DNA of 64,000 nt from Mycobacterium pseudokansasii (GCF_900566075.1 NZ_UPHU01000001.1:6014325-6078324), one strand, 5' to 3'. Positions 1 through 9,502 are shown, counted from the first letter of the stretch. The notes: generated by a model not told the origin, from the letters alone. Numbers and translations: made by a program.

Positions 1-55
1 CCCGATGGCCGGAATGATCACCAAGGACTTCAACATCAAGGTGACGTGCGGCTAG
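1..55 (+). CDS. C-terminal end of an upstream gene (partial)
   Basis: The first 55 bases read open in one frame to a TAG at 53-55 and give the last 17 residues of a protein ending in KVTCG. The start lies outside the window, so family and function cannot be stated. The stop is about 63 bases before the next predicted start, and that gene has its own promoter-like box, so the two are probably not cotranscribed from this junction alone. Confidence 0.45.
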   Translation, partial: PMAGMITKDFNIKVTCG

Positions 56-105
56 CACGGCAGATCCCGGCCGCCGGACATGCCTCCATGACCGCCGGCC
101 GGACT

Positions 106-120
106 TATGATGCAGCCGTG
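106..120 (+). promoter_or_regulatory. Predicted leaderless promoter (-10 TATGAT) and GTG start
   Basis: TATGAT at 106-111 fits the mycobacterial -10 consensus TANNNT. It is followed after six bases by GTG at 118, the arrangement of a leaderless transcript. This favours GTG 118 over the ATG at 88 as the start of the next gene. No convincing -35 was seen. Confidence 0.45.
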
Positions 121-1854
121 TCGATCTCCGACGAACTCGAACGCGCCCGGCGCCAGGCGTTCGCCGCCGACGAGGAGGGTGCGCGGCAACTGCTGCTGTC
201 CCTGATGCCGCGCATCGAGCGGGCCGATCGAGACGACCTCATGCTGGAGGTTTTCGCGCAGCTCGGTGAGATCTACCTGGTCCGCGGCGCCAATGACGGT
301 GTGGACGAATGCATTCGGCGGATCCGCGATTGTGTGGCGAGCTACTCCGGGATTCTGGCCGGCACGATGCCCGAGGCAGCCGGTCAGGTGCGGATGTCCG
401 GTGCGGACATCGCGCGGATGGTCTGCCGCTATTCGCGGCGAGCTCAGTTGCTGCACACCGGCCTGGCAGCGGCGCGTGGCGATCACGACGGCGCCCTGAC
501 GGCACTGGCGGAGTTGACGGCGTTGGTCACGGACTGCGGCGACGCCTTTCCCGACCTTGCCGCCGAGGGCGCATCCCTGCTCACCCACGCCCGCATCCTG
601 TGCGCCGGTGCGCTCTGTGACGACGACCTGCACCCCCGATCGCTGCACTTGTGGGAGCAGATACTCGACGCCGTGAACCGGCCCGCCGGCGACGAGTATG
701 ACCACTACCTCTGGGTTAACGCGGCCACCGGATACGGCAGATTCTGCGTCGAGACGGGGCGACTACCGGAAGCCGAGCCCTGGCTGCTCCGGGCAGGAGC
801 CCGCGCGGCCGCCAATGGCTGGGAATTAGCCTCGGCCAGAACGCAGTTGGAGCGCGCGGCGGCCAGCTGGCTGGTGGGCGACCATGTGACGACCGAGCAG
901 TTGGTGTCGCAGGCCCATCCGGTCATCGCCCGGTACGCGCGGGCGCACGACGTCGCCCGGTGTTGGCTGTATCTGGGACTTATCCGGTTGGCAAGCGGCG
1001 CATTGGAAGCCGCCGACGAATGCTGGGAACACGCCGAACGGCATTGGCGTGAACTGGGCAAGCCGCTGCATCTGCATCGTATTCTGCTGCAACGCAGCTG
1101 GATCCCGATTTTCCGTAGCCGCTTCACCGAAGCGGTTGAGATGATCGCGCAAGCTCGCGAGTTGCTCGACTCCTCACCGCGCAGCAGTTGGCTGCAGTAC
1201 GCTCAGCTTGACAGCCACCTGGGCACCGTATGGCGGGCAGACGCGCTGGCCGACTTGGGTTTTGACAGTTCCGGCGACCCTGCGGAGACGTTGCAGGAGA
1301 CCGAGGCGCGGCAAGCCGACGGGCTCGGCATCCTGCGCGGCGAGGTCGCCACCCCGCAGTACCGGCGCGCGCGGGCCAAGCTCGAGCAGGCCGCCGAGCT
1401 CAAGGTGCCCGCGGCGCTGGCCGTCGACTCGGTGCGCTATTCGATCGCCGACGCAGACGCGAGAGCACGGTGGGCAGCCCATGTCTCGGCGCCGATGCTG
1501 GCCGGCGCCTTTGCCGTCGCCTGGGAATGGGAGAACACCGGCCTGGTCAGCGAGCTAGTCGAATATCATAGCGCCAGAGGCACTTTCAGCGAAGTCCCGC
1601 AACGGCCGGCAATGGGCGAGTGGGCGTCGACCACCACTGCAACGGCATTGGCCGACACCGAGCCGGAGCCGGCCTTGGCGGCAGCAGGTCCACCGGCGCA
1701 AACCGGTAACTCGCTGACCCGGCTTGGGCCGTTGCCGCCGTTACGGATGGAGCCGGATGCCGAGCCGATCATGAGTCACTATCGGGCACTGGCGTTTCAG
1801 CGATACGGTCGCGCTGTCACCGCCGCCGAACCCGCCTGGTCGACCTGGCCATGA
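118..1854 (+). CDS. Alpha-helical repeat (TPR-like) protein coupled to a CHAT protease
   Basis: Predicted 578-residue soluble protein. It is rich in Ala, Leu, Arg and Glu, with repeated helix-pair patterns through about residue 450 that resemble TPR or solenoid repeats. A Pro/Ala/Thr-rich linker and short tail follow. No signal peptide, membrane segment or catalytic motif was seen. It overlaps the CHAT protease gene by four bases (ATGA), so the two are translationally coupled. TPR-type proteins commonly occur with or fused to CHAT domains as sensor or scaffold modules, so a role in recognising a trigger or substrate for the protease is inferred, not shown. The start is GTG 118; ATG 88 is an alternative. 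Confidence 0.7.
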   Translation: MSISDELERARRQAFAADEEGARQLLLSLMPRIERADRDDLMLEVFAQLGEIYLVRGANDGVDECIRRIRDCVASYSGILAGTMPEAAGQVRMSGADIARMVCRYSRRAQLLHTGLAAARGDHDGALTALAELTALVTDCGDAFPDLAAEGASLLTHARILCAGALCDDDLHPRSLHLWEQILDAVNRPAGDEYDHYLWVNAATGYGRFCVETGRLPEAEPWLLRAGARAAANGWELASARTQLERAAASWLVGDHVTTEQLVSQAHPVIARYARAHDVARCWLYLGLIRLASGALEAADECWEHAERHWRELGKPLHLHRILLQRSWIPIFRSRFTEAVEMIAQARELLDSSPRSSWLQYAQLDSHLGTVWRADALADLGFDSSGDPAETLQETEARQADGLGILRGEVATPQYRRARAKLEQAAELKVPAALAVDSVRYSIADADARARWAAHVSAPMLAGAFAVAWEWENTGLVSELVEYHSARGTFSEVPQRPAMGEWASTTTATALADTEPEPALAAAGPPAQTGNSLTRLGPLPPLRMEPDAEPIMSHYRALAFQRYGRAVTAAEPAWSTWP

Positions 1855-3224
1855 GCGATTCGGGCCGGCTGACTCTGGTCCTGAGATACGCCGACGTCGG
1901 GATCGCCACCTACGCCGGCTTGCGGGTCGTCGGCCAGCCGTCGAAAACCGTTGCCTGGGTGGTGGAAGAGCCGATTCTGCTGGCGGCCCTGGACGAACTC
2001 ACCGACGCGCTGCCCGAGCCGCGCGGCTCGGAGAGCCGCCGCGATGCCATCGAGCGGGCACTGGCCACCGGTCCGTTCGCGACGCCGGATGCCGAACTGA
2101 CGCTCGCCTACATACTCGGTGTGCTGCTGATCGGCGCACCGGGATGGCAGCTGCTGACGGAGTGCGTGTCGTCGCCGCGCCCGGTCCTGTTCGTCGCCCC
2201 GAGCGCCCGTCTGGTACGCGTGCCCTGGGGTCTGCTGGCGCTGCCGAAATCCGGACCCAGCAAGGAAGAGCTGGTACGGGCCCGCCAGGAGGCCATCACC
2301 GCCAGCGGCCGCGCGGCCGCCCGCATCCCGTGGCAGCTGGCCGACATCACGACGCACACCGACGGCTACCGGCTGATGGAGCTGGTCGACGTGCTGCTGG
2401 CGGTGCCGCAGAACATCGTCAATGCGCCGCGGGCACCGGCCGGCTGGGACGCCCGGCAGGACGGTCCGGCGGTGCTGGTACTGGATCCCCGCGTCCCCGG
2501 GCAGCGGCCCGACTCCGCGCTGGGATCGGTGCTCGGCCGGCCGTCGGAGCACACTCGGCTGGCACGGCACTTTGCCGAACTGATGCAACGCCGCGCGGTG
2601 TTGCCGGCCGTCGAGGCGGCGGTCGAGTTGTTTCGCCGCAGCGATGCCGACCGCTCGTGGCTGGCCGGCTTGCTGGCGCGAAACCCGAGTCGACTCGTGT
2701 ATGTCGGGCACGCGAGTTCGGCCGACGGTGATCTCGGCCGGGCCGACCGGGCCGCGCTGCACCTGGCCTGTCGGGCGGAGATCGCCGGCGATGCCGACGC
2801 TGTCGGCGAGCACCGGCCACTGACCGCGTCGGATCTGATGGCCCTGCGGTTGCCGATACCCCCGCGGGTGGCGCTGCTGGCCTGCGCGTCGGGCGGTGAC
2901 TACCGGTTCGACGAGGCTACCGGCCTGGTGGCGGCGATGATTCTCGGCGGGGCGCAGCTGGTGACGGCCACCCTATGGTCGCTTCCCACCACGGCCGCCT
3001 ATCGCCAATTCGCAACGGTCGGTGACGATCTAGTCGAGCCCATGGCCGACCCGATGGCCAACGTCGTCGCCGCCGTGGACCGGGCCCACGAGAACGTGGA
3101 CGCCGGATGCGCCGTCAATCGCTGGCAGCGCGACCAGATGCGACGCTGGCGGGACGGAGACGTCACCGCCAGCCCGCTGTATTGGGCAGCCCTGGTCACC
3201 TTCGCGGTCGACGGCGCGCGCTGA
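1851..3224 (+). CDS. CHAT domain protein (caspase-like cysteine protease)
   Basis: 457-residue protein. The N-terminal ~150 residues are of unknown fold. The C-terminal ~200 residues look like a CHAT domain: a hydrophobic strand ending in VYVGHAS gives the candidate catalytic His (about residue 287), and LLACASGG gives the candidate Cys (about residue 345), a typical spacing for the clan. GGAQLVTATLW and a late SPLYWAALV strand also match CHAT proteins. Family members are proteases such as separase-like and TPR-CHAT effectors in bacterial conflict systems. Its start overlaps the stop of the helical-repeat gene, and its end converges on a membrane protein gene with a 3-base gap. Substrate unknown. 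Confidence 0.8.
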   Translation: MSDSGRLTLVLRYADVGIATYAGLRVVGQPSKTVAWVVEEPILLAALDELTDALPEPRGSESRRDAIERALATGPFATPDAELTLAYILGVLLIGAPGWQLLTECVSSPRPVLFVAPSARLVRVPWGLLALPKSGPSKEELVRARQEAITASGRAAARIPWQLADITTHTDGYRLMELVDVLLAVPQNIVNAPRAPAGWDARQDGPAVLVLDPRVPGQRPDSALGSVLGRPSEHTRLARHFAELMQRRAVLPAVEAAVELFRRSDADRSWLAGLLARNPSRLVYVGHASSADGDLGRADRAALHLACRAEIAGDADAVGEHRPLTASDLMALRLPIPPRVALLACASGGDYRFDEATGLVAAMILGGAQLVTATLWSLPTTAAYRQFATVGDDLVEPMADPMANVVAAVDRAHENVDAGCAVNRWQRDQMRRWRDGDVTASPLYWAALVTFAVDGAR

Positions 3225-3227
3225 CGG

Positions 3228-3647
3228 TCACACGAAGCTCAGGCCGCGTGCGCGGACTGCCAAGACGTCGTCGGGCAGCGAAAGCGCCTCGCGGTCAGCG
3301 GGATCGAACGCCACCAGGACGACCAGGCCGGGACGCAACGCCGATTCGTCGGACTCGTCGTCGCGCACCAGTCGGCCGATGAATGTGTCGCCGTGCACGC
3401 TGGCCACCTCGATCCAGATCTGGCGCTCCCCGGCGCCGACCGCGCGTACCGTGCCCACCCCGACGGTACGGCTGTCTGCTGATGCCGGGCGGGGGCCGCG
3501 GGCGAGGCGGCCGACGAACACCACGGTCGCCGCGGCCAGGGCAACACCGGTGAGGGCCAGCCACGACCAGTGAAACATCAGGTACAGCAGGGTGGTTGCG
3601 ATCAGCGCGATCTCGGCGACGACGGCCGGCAGCTTCGACGTGTTCAT
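3228..3647 (-). CDS. Small membrane protein with cytoplasmic domain, unknown
   Basis: 139-residue protein. Two hydrophobic segments near the N-terminus (about residues 8-26 and 29-47) are followed by an Arg/Pro linker and a soluble ~85-residue domain of beta-strand character. The architecture resembles NfeD-like or other small membrane-anchored beta-domain proteins, but no family signature was recognised. It converges on the CHAT gene and is divergent from the next plus-strand gene, so it may be part of the same functional cluster on the opposite strand. The start ATG at 3647 follows a GGTGG-like ribosome binding site. Confidence 0.65.
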   Translation of the reverse strand: MNTSKLPAVVAEIALIATTLLYLMFHWSWLALTGVALAAATVVFVGRLARGPRPASADSRTVGVGTVRAVGAGERQIWIEVASVHGDTFIGRLVRDDESDESALRPGLVVLVAFDPADREALSLPDDVLAVRARGLSFV

Positions 3648-3719
3648 GCCACCAGGCTCGGGTATGCGATCGGCTACCGAACCCAACTTTCGGGTTATCA
3701 CTATGGTGGCCGATACCCC

Positions 3720-3734
3720 TATCCTGTCGAGATG
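3720..3734 (+). promoter_or_regulatory. Predicted leaderless promoter (-10 TATCCT) and ATG start
   Basis: TATCCT at 3720-3725 precedes ATG 3732 by six bases, a leaderless arrangement. It fixes the start of the following gene at 3732 rather than at in-frame codons further upstream, which would run into the divergent gene. The 84-base divergent region 3648-3731 would hold promoters for both strands. Confidence 0.45.
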
Positions 3735-5063
3735 AGCGCGGATCCGCGGGCGGCGACGGCCGTGGCGGTGGGTCACCCCCGCCGGGCGGTGATCGACCGG
3801 GCTTGGCGCGCAATCGGTCCCGGTGTCGAGGTGCTCAGCAGCGACGACGGCGGCCCGCTGAGCCGCACCGTCAAACGCATCATCGATCCGCTGGTGCTGC
3901 GGTTGCGCTCGAATCCCCAGTATTCGGCCCCGGTCGTCGACCCCGGCGCGGCCGCGGCAATGAGCGACCTTATCATCGGCAGCGGCCCTGAATTGCGTTG
4001 CGCGGCTGCGTGGTTCGAGGTGCTCAAACGCGAACGCCGCCGGCTGCGGATTCGCAGCGGAAACGCCCAGGAGCTCTACTTCCCGGTCTGTTTCGAGTTG
4101 GCGGTGACGAAGGGCCCACCCGCAACAGACGATCGGGACACCGCGGCCGCGGTGCTGCACGAGGTGCATCAGGGCCGGGACCGCACCGCCATCGAAGTGC
4201 TCAACGAATACGTGTCGAACCCCACGGTCGTTGCCGCCCTGACTGCACAACTCGACCGCAGCTGGCGGGACATACGCGCCCCGGAAATGGCTCTGGACAC
4301 CGTGGTCGAGCCGTTCCTGGCCGGGTTGGGCGCCGTGCTGGGTGCCGCCACCGGTCACAGCGCAGCCGCCGCCCGCCAGCGCGTCTGGTGGGACCTGATC
4401 TCCGATGCCACCCCGTACAACCTGGGCGCGCTGGCCCGCGTCGACGATGCTCAGCTGCCGTGGTCGATCGTGACGTTGGGGCTGAGTTCGGTTGCGCCGC
4501 AACAGCGCCCACAGGTCGTCGGCGGCTCCGACAGCGACCGTCCGCTGGACCGGACGGTGGTGGATCGGGTGCGTGCCACGCTACGACGCGCCCTGGATCG
4601 CGACGCGCTACCCGATGTGCCGCTGTTGTGTGCCGAGGAGGTGGACCGGGCCTGCGCCCCGTGGGGACTGCTGGCCGAGGACAAGCAGGCAACGCTGGTG
4701 GCCGGCATCGAGGTCGCGGTCGAGCTCGCGCCCCTGGACCGGGCGACGACCAATCGGTACCCACTGGCCGCGCAGATCCAGTCCAGGCTTCGTAAGGAGG
4801 CGTACGTCCTGCACGCCCGCCGCTACCTCGCCGAAGGCGGGCCGATCCATCCGCGGCAGCGGCAGGTGGTCGACGACCTTGCCGCCTACCCGCAGCCCTA
4901 CCTGAGCCGGCTGTGGGCCCGGCTGCACGGACGTGACGTCTGGCAGGAGCCCTGCGAGGACGTCGACGACGTGCGATCCCTGCTGGAAGGCGTCGCCCGG
5001 TCGGTGAGCCTCGACCACCGGCAACGGATCAAGTCGATGCTGGAATTGCAGGTGGCGGGATGA
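3732..5063 (+). CDS. Hypothetical protein of the CHAT cluster (443 aa)
   Basis: 443-residue soluble protein without recognisable catalytic motifs, signal peptide or membrane segments. It is rich in Arg, Ala, Asp and Val. Several Trp residues fall in helical contexts such as the RQRVWWDLIS stretch near the middle, and the C-terminus looks helical. Its stop overlaps the next start by four bases (ATGA), so it is coupled to the 379-residue protein. Placed beside a CHAT protease pair, it may be a regulator, adaptor or protease substrate, but that is inferred from position only. I do not recognise the family. Confidence 0.65.
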   Translation: MSADPRAATAVAVGHPRRAVIDRAWRAIGPGVEVLSSDDGGPLSRTVKRIIDPLVLRLRSNPQYSAPVVDPGAAAAMSDLIIGSGPELRCAAAWFEVLKRERRRLRIRSGNAQELYFPVCFELAVTKGPPATDDRDTAAAVLHEVHQGRDRTAIEVLNEYVSNPTVVAALTAQLDRSWRDIRAPEMALDTVVEPFLAGLGAVLGAATGHSAAAARQRVWWDLISDATPYNLGALARVDDAQLPWSIVTLGLSSVAPQQRPQVVGGSDSDRPLDRTVVDRVRATLRRALDRDALPDVPLLCAEEVDRACAPWGLLAEDKQATLVAGIEVAVELAPLDRATTNRYPLAAQIQSRLRKEAYVLHARRYLAEGGPIHPRQRQVVDDLAAYPQPYLSRLWARLHGRDVWQEPCEDVDDVRSLLEGVARSVSLDHRQRIKSMLELQVAG

Positions 5064-6199
5064 GATTGGTCGCCGAATCCGGCTTGTGGACGACGGGCCC
5101 GGCCCGGCAGATTCCCGCGGCGGCACCGCTGACTGCGGTGCTGGAAGTCAGTGGCGCGGTGTTGTCCTGGACCATCGACGACCCGCCCGACGACACCGCG
5201 ACACACATCGCGTTCACCGACGTGTCGCGCGCCGACTGGCTGTGGCGCGTGGTCGGCGAAACCGGGCACGTGGCACTGGCGTCCGCGATGGCCGCGCATC
5301 CTGCCGGTGACCTCGAGCTCACCGGCGTCGACGTGGTGCCGGGGTCGACGGCCCCGCTGCGCAGGCTGGCGTTGGGCCACTGGCTGCGCCGCTGGTGGCC
5401 CGCCAGTCAGCGCGACGGCATCGCCGGACTGGACCGGGCGCTGCTCGACGCCGAAGTCGCGTTGCTGACGGCAGGCGTGCAGGTTTTCTTCACCGACGAC
5501 ACCTTGGATTCGGACGTTTCTGCGCTGCTGGCACCGCACGCCGCGACGCTGCTTTCCCACCTGCGCACCGACGATCGGCGTGTCCTCGAACTGGTGGGTG
5601 CCGCCGCCCGGCTGGCCGACGTTGCGGGCATCGACGGCATCGACTGGGCGGAACTGTCTGCGGCAGTTGATGATTCGGCAGTCATCGCGACGTTGCCGAG
5701 CGGCCGCCGCGACGACTACGCGCTGGCCGCCGGCACCGATGCGGCTCCGCGGGGAGCGGCGTCGATCGGCCGGGGCGTGGCGTCGATCAGCTGGGGTGCG
5801 GTGCCGCCCGGAATCTTCGATGCCGCCGAGGACACCGTCGACTGGAGTGTCGAGCCGGCGGGCCCGGGCGTTGTCGCGGTGATACGCGCAGCCGTCGTCG
5901 GGCCGGATGCGCCCACCGACATCCCGGTATGGGTGCACTCCGGGGAGGTCAGCGGCGCCGGCGCGTTGGACGCCGGCGGCCGGGCCACGCTCCCCCTCGC
6001 CGACGCACACCAGCGCGCAATGGCGGAAACTGCTGCCTGGAACCACGATTGGCCGCGGACATCGGTGGTGATCGGCGCCGACATCGAAGAATCGCGGCAC
6101 ACGCGCGATCGGGTCCGCCGCTGGGCGCGGGCACGATTGGAGCAACCGCCGGCCAATGCTTTCCTCGCCGAAATCCTGGCCGGGGAGTCAGCGTATTGA
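5060..6199 (+). CDS. Hypothetical protein of the CHAT cluster (379 aa)
   Basis: 379-residue protein translated from an ATGA overlap with the preceding gene. The N-terminal ~110 residues alternate in a beta-like way (LVAESGLWT, LTAVLEVSGAVLSW). The middle is helical and the C-terminal third is again beta-rich, ending in a helical tail. No active-site motif, signal peptide or membrane segment was found. The repeated switch between beta and helical parts suggests a multi-domain structural or binding protein. It ends the 6 kb CHAT cluster; a palindromic dispersed repeat follows five bases after the stop. Function unknown. Confidence 0.65.
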   Translation: MRLVAESGLWTTGPARQIPAAAPLTAVLEVSGAVLSWTIDDPPDDTATHIAFTDVSRADWLWRVVGETGHVALASAMAAHPAGDLELTGVDVVPGSTAPLRRLALGHWLRRWWPASQRDGIAGLDRALLDAEVALLTAGVQVFFTDDTLDSDVSALLAPHAATLLSHLRTDDRRVLELVGAAARLADVAGIDGIDWAELSAAVDDSAVIATLPSGRRDDYALAAGTDAAPRGAASIGRGVASISWGAVPPGIFDAAEDTVDWSVEPAGPGVVAVIRAAVVGPDAPTDIPVWVHSGEVSGAGALDAGGRATLPLADAHQRAMAETAAWNHDWPRTSVVIGADIEESRHTRDRVRRWARARLEQPPANAFLAEILAGESAY

Positions 6200-6204
6200 G
6201 CCGG

Positions 6205-6260
6205 TTGTGAATCTCACGACGCCCCACCGGCGCGTCGCGGCGTCAGATTCACTGTCGGCC
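6205..6260. repeat. Copy A of a 56-bp dispersed palindromic repeat
   Basis: This block aligns without gaps to 10245-10300 with about 40 of 56 identical bases. It contains a perfect inverted repeat, GTGAATCT at 6207-6214 against AGATTCAC at 6245-6252, enclosing GC-rich sequence. It lies between a stop codon and a leaderless promoter, so it could act as a terminator or be a small repetitive element. Confidence 0.5.
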
Positions 6261-6275
6261 GGAAGGCCGCGTCCC

Positions 6276-6290
6276 TATGCTGAGCGAGTG
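6276..6290 (+). promoter_or_regulatory. Predicted leaderless promoter (-10 TATGCT) and GTG start
   Basis: TATGCT at 6276-6281 lies six bases before GTG 6288, fitting a leaderless transcript and deciding the start of the reductase-like gene that follows. Confidence 0.5.
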
Positions 6291-7349
6291 CCAAAAACTT
6301 ATCGGGTCGTGCAGTGGACCACCGGCAATGTCGGCAAGAGCGCGCTGCGGGCGATCGTCGCCAACTCGGCCCTGGAACTGGTGGGCTGCTATGCCTGGTC
6401 ACCCGACAAGGCCGGGCGTGACGCCGGCGACCTGTGCGGCATCGACCCGCTGGGGGTGGCCGCCACCAACGACGTCGGCGCACTGCTGGCCCTCGAACCC
6501 GACTGTGTGGTCTACAACCCGATGTGGAAGGACGTCGGCGAGCTGGTGCGCATCTTGTCGGCCGGCGTGAACGTGGTGACCACCGCGGCCTTCGTCACCG
6601 GGCACAACCTGGGCGCCGACCGCGACCGGATCCTGGACGCGTGCCGACGGGGCGGCTCGACGATCTTCGGCTCCGGCGTCAGCCCCGGCTTCGCCGAGCT
6701 GTTGGCCATCGTGTCCGCGATGGTCTGCGACCGGGTCGACAAGGTCACCGTCAACGAGGCGGCCGACACCACGTTCTACGACTCCTCGGCGACGGAAAAG
6801 CCGGTCGGGTTCGGCCAGCCGATCGACCACCCGGACCTGCAGGCGATGACCGCGCACGGGACAGCCGTTTTCGGCGAAGCGGTCCGGTTGGTCGCCGACG
6901 CGCTGGGGGTCGAGCTCGACGACGTGCGCTGTGTGGCCGAGTACGCGCAGACCACGGCGGACCTTGATCTCGGGTCGTGGACCATCCCGGCGGGTTGCGT
7001 TGCGGGTGTGCACGCGAGCTGGCAGGGGGTGCTGGAGGGCAGAACCGTCGTCGAGCTCAATGTCCGCTGGCGCAAGGGACAAACCCTCGAGCCCGACTGG
7101 AAGATCGATCAGGACGGCTGGGTCATCCAGGTCGACGGGCAACCGACGGTCACCACCCGGATCAGCTTCTTGCCACCGCCGTACTTCCAGGCCGAGACGA
7201 TCGCCGACTTCATGGTGCTCGGCCACATTATGACGGCGATGCCGGTGGTCAACGCGATCCCGGCCGTCGTCGCGGCGGCCCCCGGCATCGCCACGTACAA
7301 CGACCTTCCGCTGACGCTTCCCCGTGGGGCGGTGCCGCGCAGCAAATAG
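6288..7349 (+). CDS. NAD(P)-binding dihydrodipicolinate reductase-like protein
   Basis: 353-residue protein. It opens with a Rossmann fold typical of the mycobacterial DapB-like family: VVQWTTGNVGKSALR near the N-terminus, then a hydrophobic strand ending in CVVYNP and the motif GVNVVTTAAF. A FGSGVSPGF loop precedes the central alpha/beta domain. Relatives in mycobacteria are annotated as dihydrodipicolinate reductase N-terminal domain proteins or amine dehydrogenase-like proteins; the substrate is unknown. True DapB is about 245 residues, so this is not the lysine-pathway enzyme. GTG 6288 is chosen from the TATGCT box six bases upstream. The gene stands alone, ahead of a PPE gene. Confidence 0.75.
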   Translation: MPKTYRVVQWTTGNVGKSALRAIVANSALELVGCYAWSPDKAGRDAGDLCGIDPLGVAATNDVGALLALEPDCVVYNPMWKDVGELVRILSAGVNVVTTAAFVTGHNLGADRDRILDACRRGGSTIFGSGVSPGFAELLAIVSAMVCDRVDKVTVNEAADTTFYDSSATEKPVGFGQPIDHPDLQAMTAHGTAVFGEAVRLVADALGVELDDVRCVAEYAQTTADLDLGSWTIPAGCVAGVHASWQGVLEGRTVVELNVRWRKGQTLEPDWKIDQDGWVIQVDGQPTVTTRISFLPPPYFQAETIADFMVLGHIMTAMPVVNAIPAVVAAAPGIATYNDLPLTLPRGAVPRSK

Positions 7350-7419
7350 CAAGTAGCACGAACCGGCTCCCCGTCGCCGCCCGCGATCGTAGAGTTCTGG
7401 GCGGAAAGGGGTCACGGCG

Positions 7420-9222
7420 ATGAACTTTTCGGTGTTGCCGCCGGAAGTCAACTCGGCGCGGATCTTTGCCGGTGCGGGGACGGCTCCGATGCTGAACGCA
7501 GCGGCGGCCTGGGACCGGCTTGCTGCTGAATTGTCCGCAGCAGCAAGCTCATTCGGCTCGGTTACCGCGGCGCTGGCCGGTCGGTCCTGGCAAGGACCCG
7601 CGGCCGCCGCAATGGCCGCGGCGGCGGCCCCGTACGCGGCCTGGCTCACCACGGCCGCGGCCATGGCTGCGCAAGCGGCGGGGCAGGCCCGAGTGGCGGC
7701 CGCCGGCTACGAGGCCGCGCGGGCGGCAACCGTGCATCCGATGATGGTCGCGGCCAATCGCGGTCGGCTGGTATCGCTGGTGTGGTCGAATCTGTTCGGG
7801 CAAAATGCGCCGGCGATCGCGGCCGTCGAAGCCGGCTACGAGCAGATGTGGGCTCAGGATGCGGCCGCGATGTCGGGCTATCACGCCCTGGCATCGGCGG
7901 TGGCCGCGCAGTTGCCGCCCGTCAACCTCGGCCTCGGCAACATCGGCTCGCTCAATCTGGGCGGGGGCAACACCGGCAACGCCAACCTGGGCAGCGGCAA
8001 TATCGGCAACACCAACCTGGGCAGCGGTAACTTCGGCAACGCCAACCTGGGCAGCGGTAACTTCGGCGACTTCAACCTCGGCAGCGGCAACGGCAACTTC
8101 CTCGACGCCGTGCAGGCCAACTTCAACGTGGGTAGCGGGAACAACGGCAGCTACAACGTCGGGTTCGGCAACTCGGGCCCGGGAAGCAGCGCGGGTAACG
8201 CCAACGTCGGCAACGGAAACCTGGGCAGTCAGAACTTCGGCAACGGCAACAACGGCAGCCAAAACGTGGGATCCGGCAACACCGGCAACGTCAACACCGG
8301 CTACGGCAACACCGGCGACCGCAACTGGGGACTGGGCAACAGCGGCAACAACAACATCGGCTTCGGCAACACCGGCAACGGGAACATCGGCATCGGGCTC
8401 ACCGGCGACAACCAGCGCGGCCTCAACCTTGCCGGCTGGCTGAATTCGGGCAGTGGCAACATCGGGTTGTTCAACTCGGGCACCGGCAACATCGGGTTGT
8501 TCAACTCCGGCAGCGGAAACGTCGGCATCGCCAACTCCGGGCTCAGCAACTTCGGCATCGCGAATTCGGGCGAGGTCGACACGGGGCTGTGGAACTCCGG
8601 TGACACCAACACCGGCATTGCGAACTCGGGTTCGGGCGCATTCGGCGGAGTCAACACCGGCTTCGGGAACGGCGGCTACCACAACACCGGCTTCGCGAAC
8701 GGGGGCTCCTTCAACGCCGGCAGCTTCAACTCCGGCAACCACAACACCGGCGGCTTCAACTCGGGCTTCATCAACACCGGATACTTCAATTCGGGCCCGT
8801 TGAACACCGGCCTGGCGAACTCCGGCGGCATCAACACCGGCCTGTTCAATGCGGGCGAGCTGAACACGGGGCTGGGCAGCTCGGCGGACCAGCCCGGGCC
8901 CAGCTCGGGCTTCGGCAATTCGGGCGCGGGCAGCTCGGGGTTCTTCAACAACGGCGTAAACAGCTCCGGCATAGGAAATGTCAGCGGTCTGGGCCTGGAC
9001 TCCGGCTTCTGGAATCGCGGTGGCGGCGGCCGTGCCACCGGGTTCTTCAACGCGGGCGCGGGCTTTGGTGTCACCGGCTTCTTCAACTCGGGCAGCGGCG
9101 GGTTGAGTTCCGGCTTGTTCAATTCCGGTGACACCGGCAGCAACTCGGGCTTGCATAACACGGGTGGCAACAGCTCCGGCGGCTTCAACACCGGATCCGG
9201 GCAGTCGGGTTTCTTCCACTGA
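7420..9222 (+). CDS. PPE family protein, MPTR subfamily
   Basis: 600-residue protein. The N-terminal ~175 residues form a PPE domain: PPE is at residues 8-10, SWQGPAA gives the WxG-type turn, and Ala-rich helices follow. The rest is a long run of Asn/Gly pentapeptides of the NxGxGN/FNSG type (for example GSGNIGN), the MPTR repeats that define this subfamily. PPE proteins pair with PE proteins and are exported by type VII secretion; no PE partner lies next to this gene. AAAGGGG a few bases before ATG 7420 is a good ribosome binding site. Repeats may vary between strains. Confidence 0.93.
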   Translation: MNFSVLPPEVNSARIFAGAGTAPMLNAAAAWDRLAAELSAAASSFGSVTAALAGRSWQGPAAAAMAAAAAPYAAWLTTAAAMAAQAAGQARVAAAGYEAARAATVHPMMVAANRGRLVSLVWSNLFGQNAPAIAAVEAGYEQMWAQDAAAMSGYHALASAVAAQLPPVNLGLGNIGSLNLGGGNTGNANLGSGNIGNTNLGSGNFGNANLGSGNFGDFNLGSGNGNFLDAVQANFNVGSGNNGSYNVGFGNSGPGSSAGNANVGNGNLGSQNFGNGNNGSQNVGSGNTGNVNTGYGNTGDRNWGLGNSGNNNIGFGNTGNGNIGIGLTGDNQRGLNLAGWLNSGSGNIGLFNSGTGNIGLFNSGSGNVGIANSGLSNFGIANSGEVDTGLWNSGDTNTGIANSGSGAFGGVNTGFGNGGYHNTGFANGGSFNAGSFNSGNHNTGGFNSGFINTGYFNSGPLNTGLANSGGINTGLFNAGELNTGLGSSADQPGPSSGFGNSGAGSSGFFNNGVNSSGIGNVSGLGLDSGFWNRGGGGRATGFFNAGAGFGVTGFFNSGSGGLSSGLFNSGDTGSNSGLHNTGGNSSGGFNTGSGQSGFFH

Positions 9223-9316
9223 TGGGTGTCCGGGATCCAGGCCGCCGACCGGGGCGGTGCCTTCCCGAGCTACGGCCGAGGTTTCACCCTCGCCCGATGG
9301 CGGGTATCCAGGGACA

Positions 9317-9490
9317 ATGAGTGCCGAGGACAAGCTGAAGAACAAGATCGAGGACTTGGGCGGGCGGGCCAGGGAAGCGATCGGCAGGGCCACCGGGGAC
9401 CCGGATACCACAAACCGAGGCCGGGCCGACCAGGCGAAGGCCAGCCTGAAAGATGCCGGCGAGAAGGTCAAGGACGCCTTCCGGAAGTAG
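9317..9490 (+). CDS. CsbD-like stress protein
   Basis: 57-residue highly charged protein matching the CsbD family: short Lys/Glu/Ala helices with GRAREAIGRATGD in the middle, then a second amphipathic helix ending in AFRK. CsbD-like proteins are small general-stress proteins of unknown biochemical role. TATCCA at 9305-9310, six bases before ATG 9317, suggests a leaderless start. The cutinase gene follows 12 bases after the stop with its own ribosome binding site, so the two may form an operon. Confidence 0.85.
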   Translation: MSAEDKLKNKIEDLGGRAREAIGRATGDPDTTNRGRADQAKASLKDAGEKVKDAFRK

Positions 9491-9502
9491 GAGATGACCA
9501 CG

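Noticed and set aside
7920..9200. Regular short repeats that could look like a CRISPR array
   Set aside because: The repeats are in-frame MPTR pentapeptide codons of the PPE protein with imperfect units and no unique spacers of constant length.
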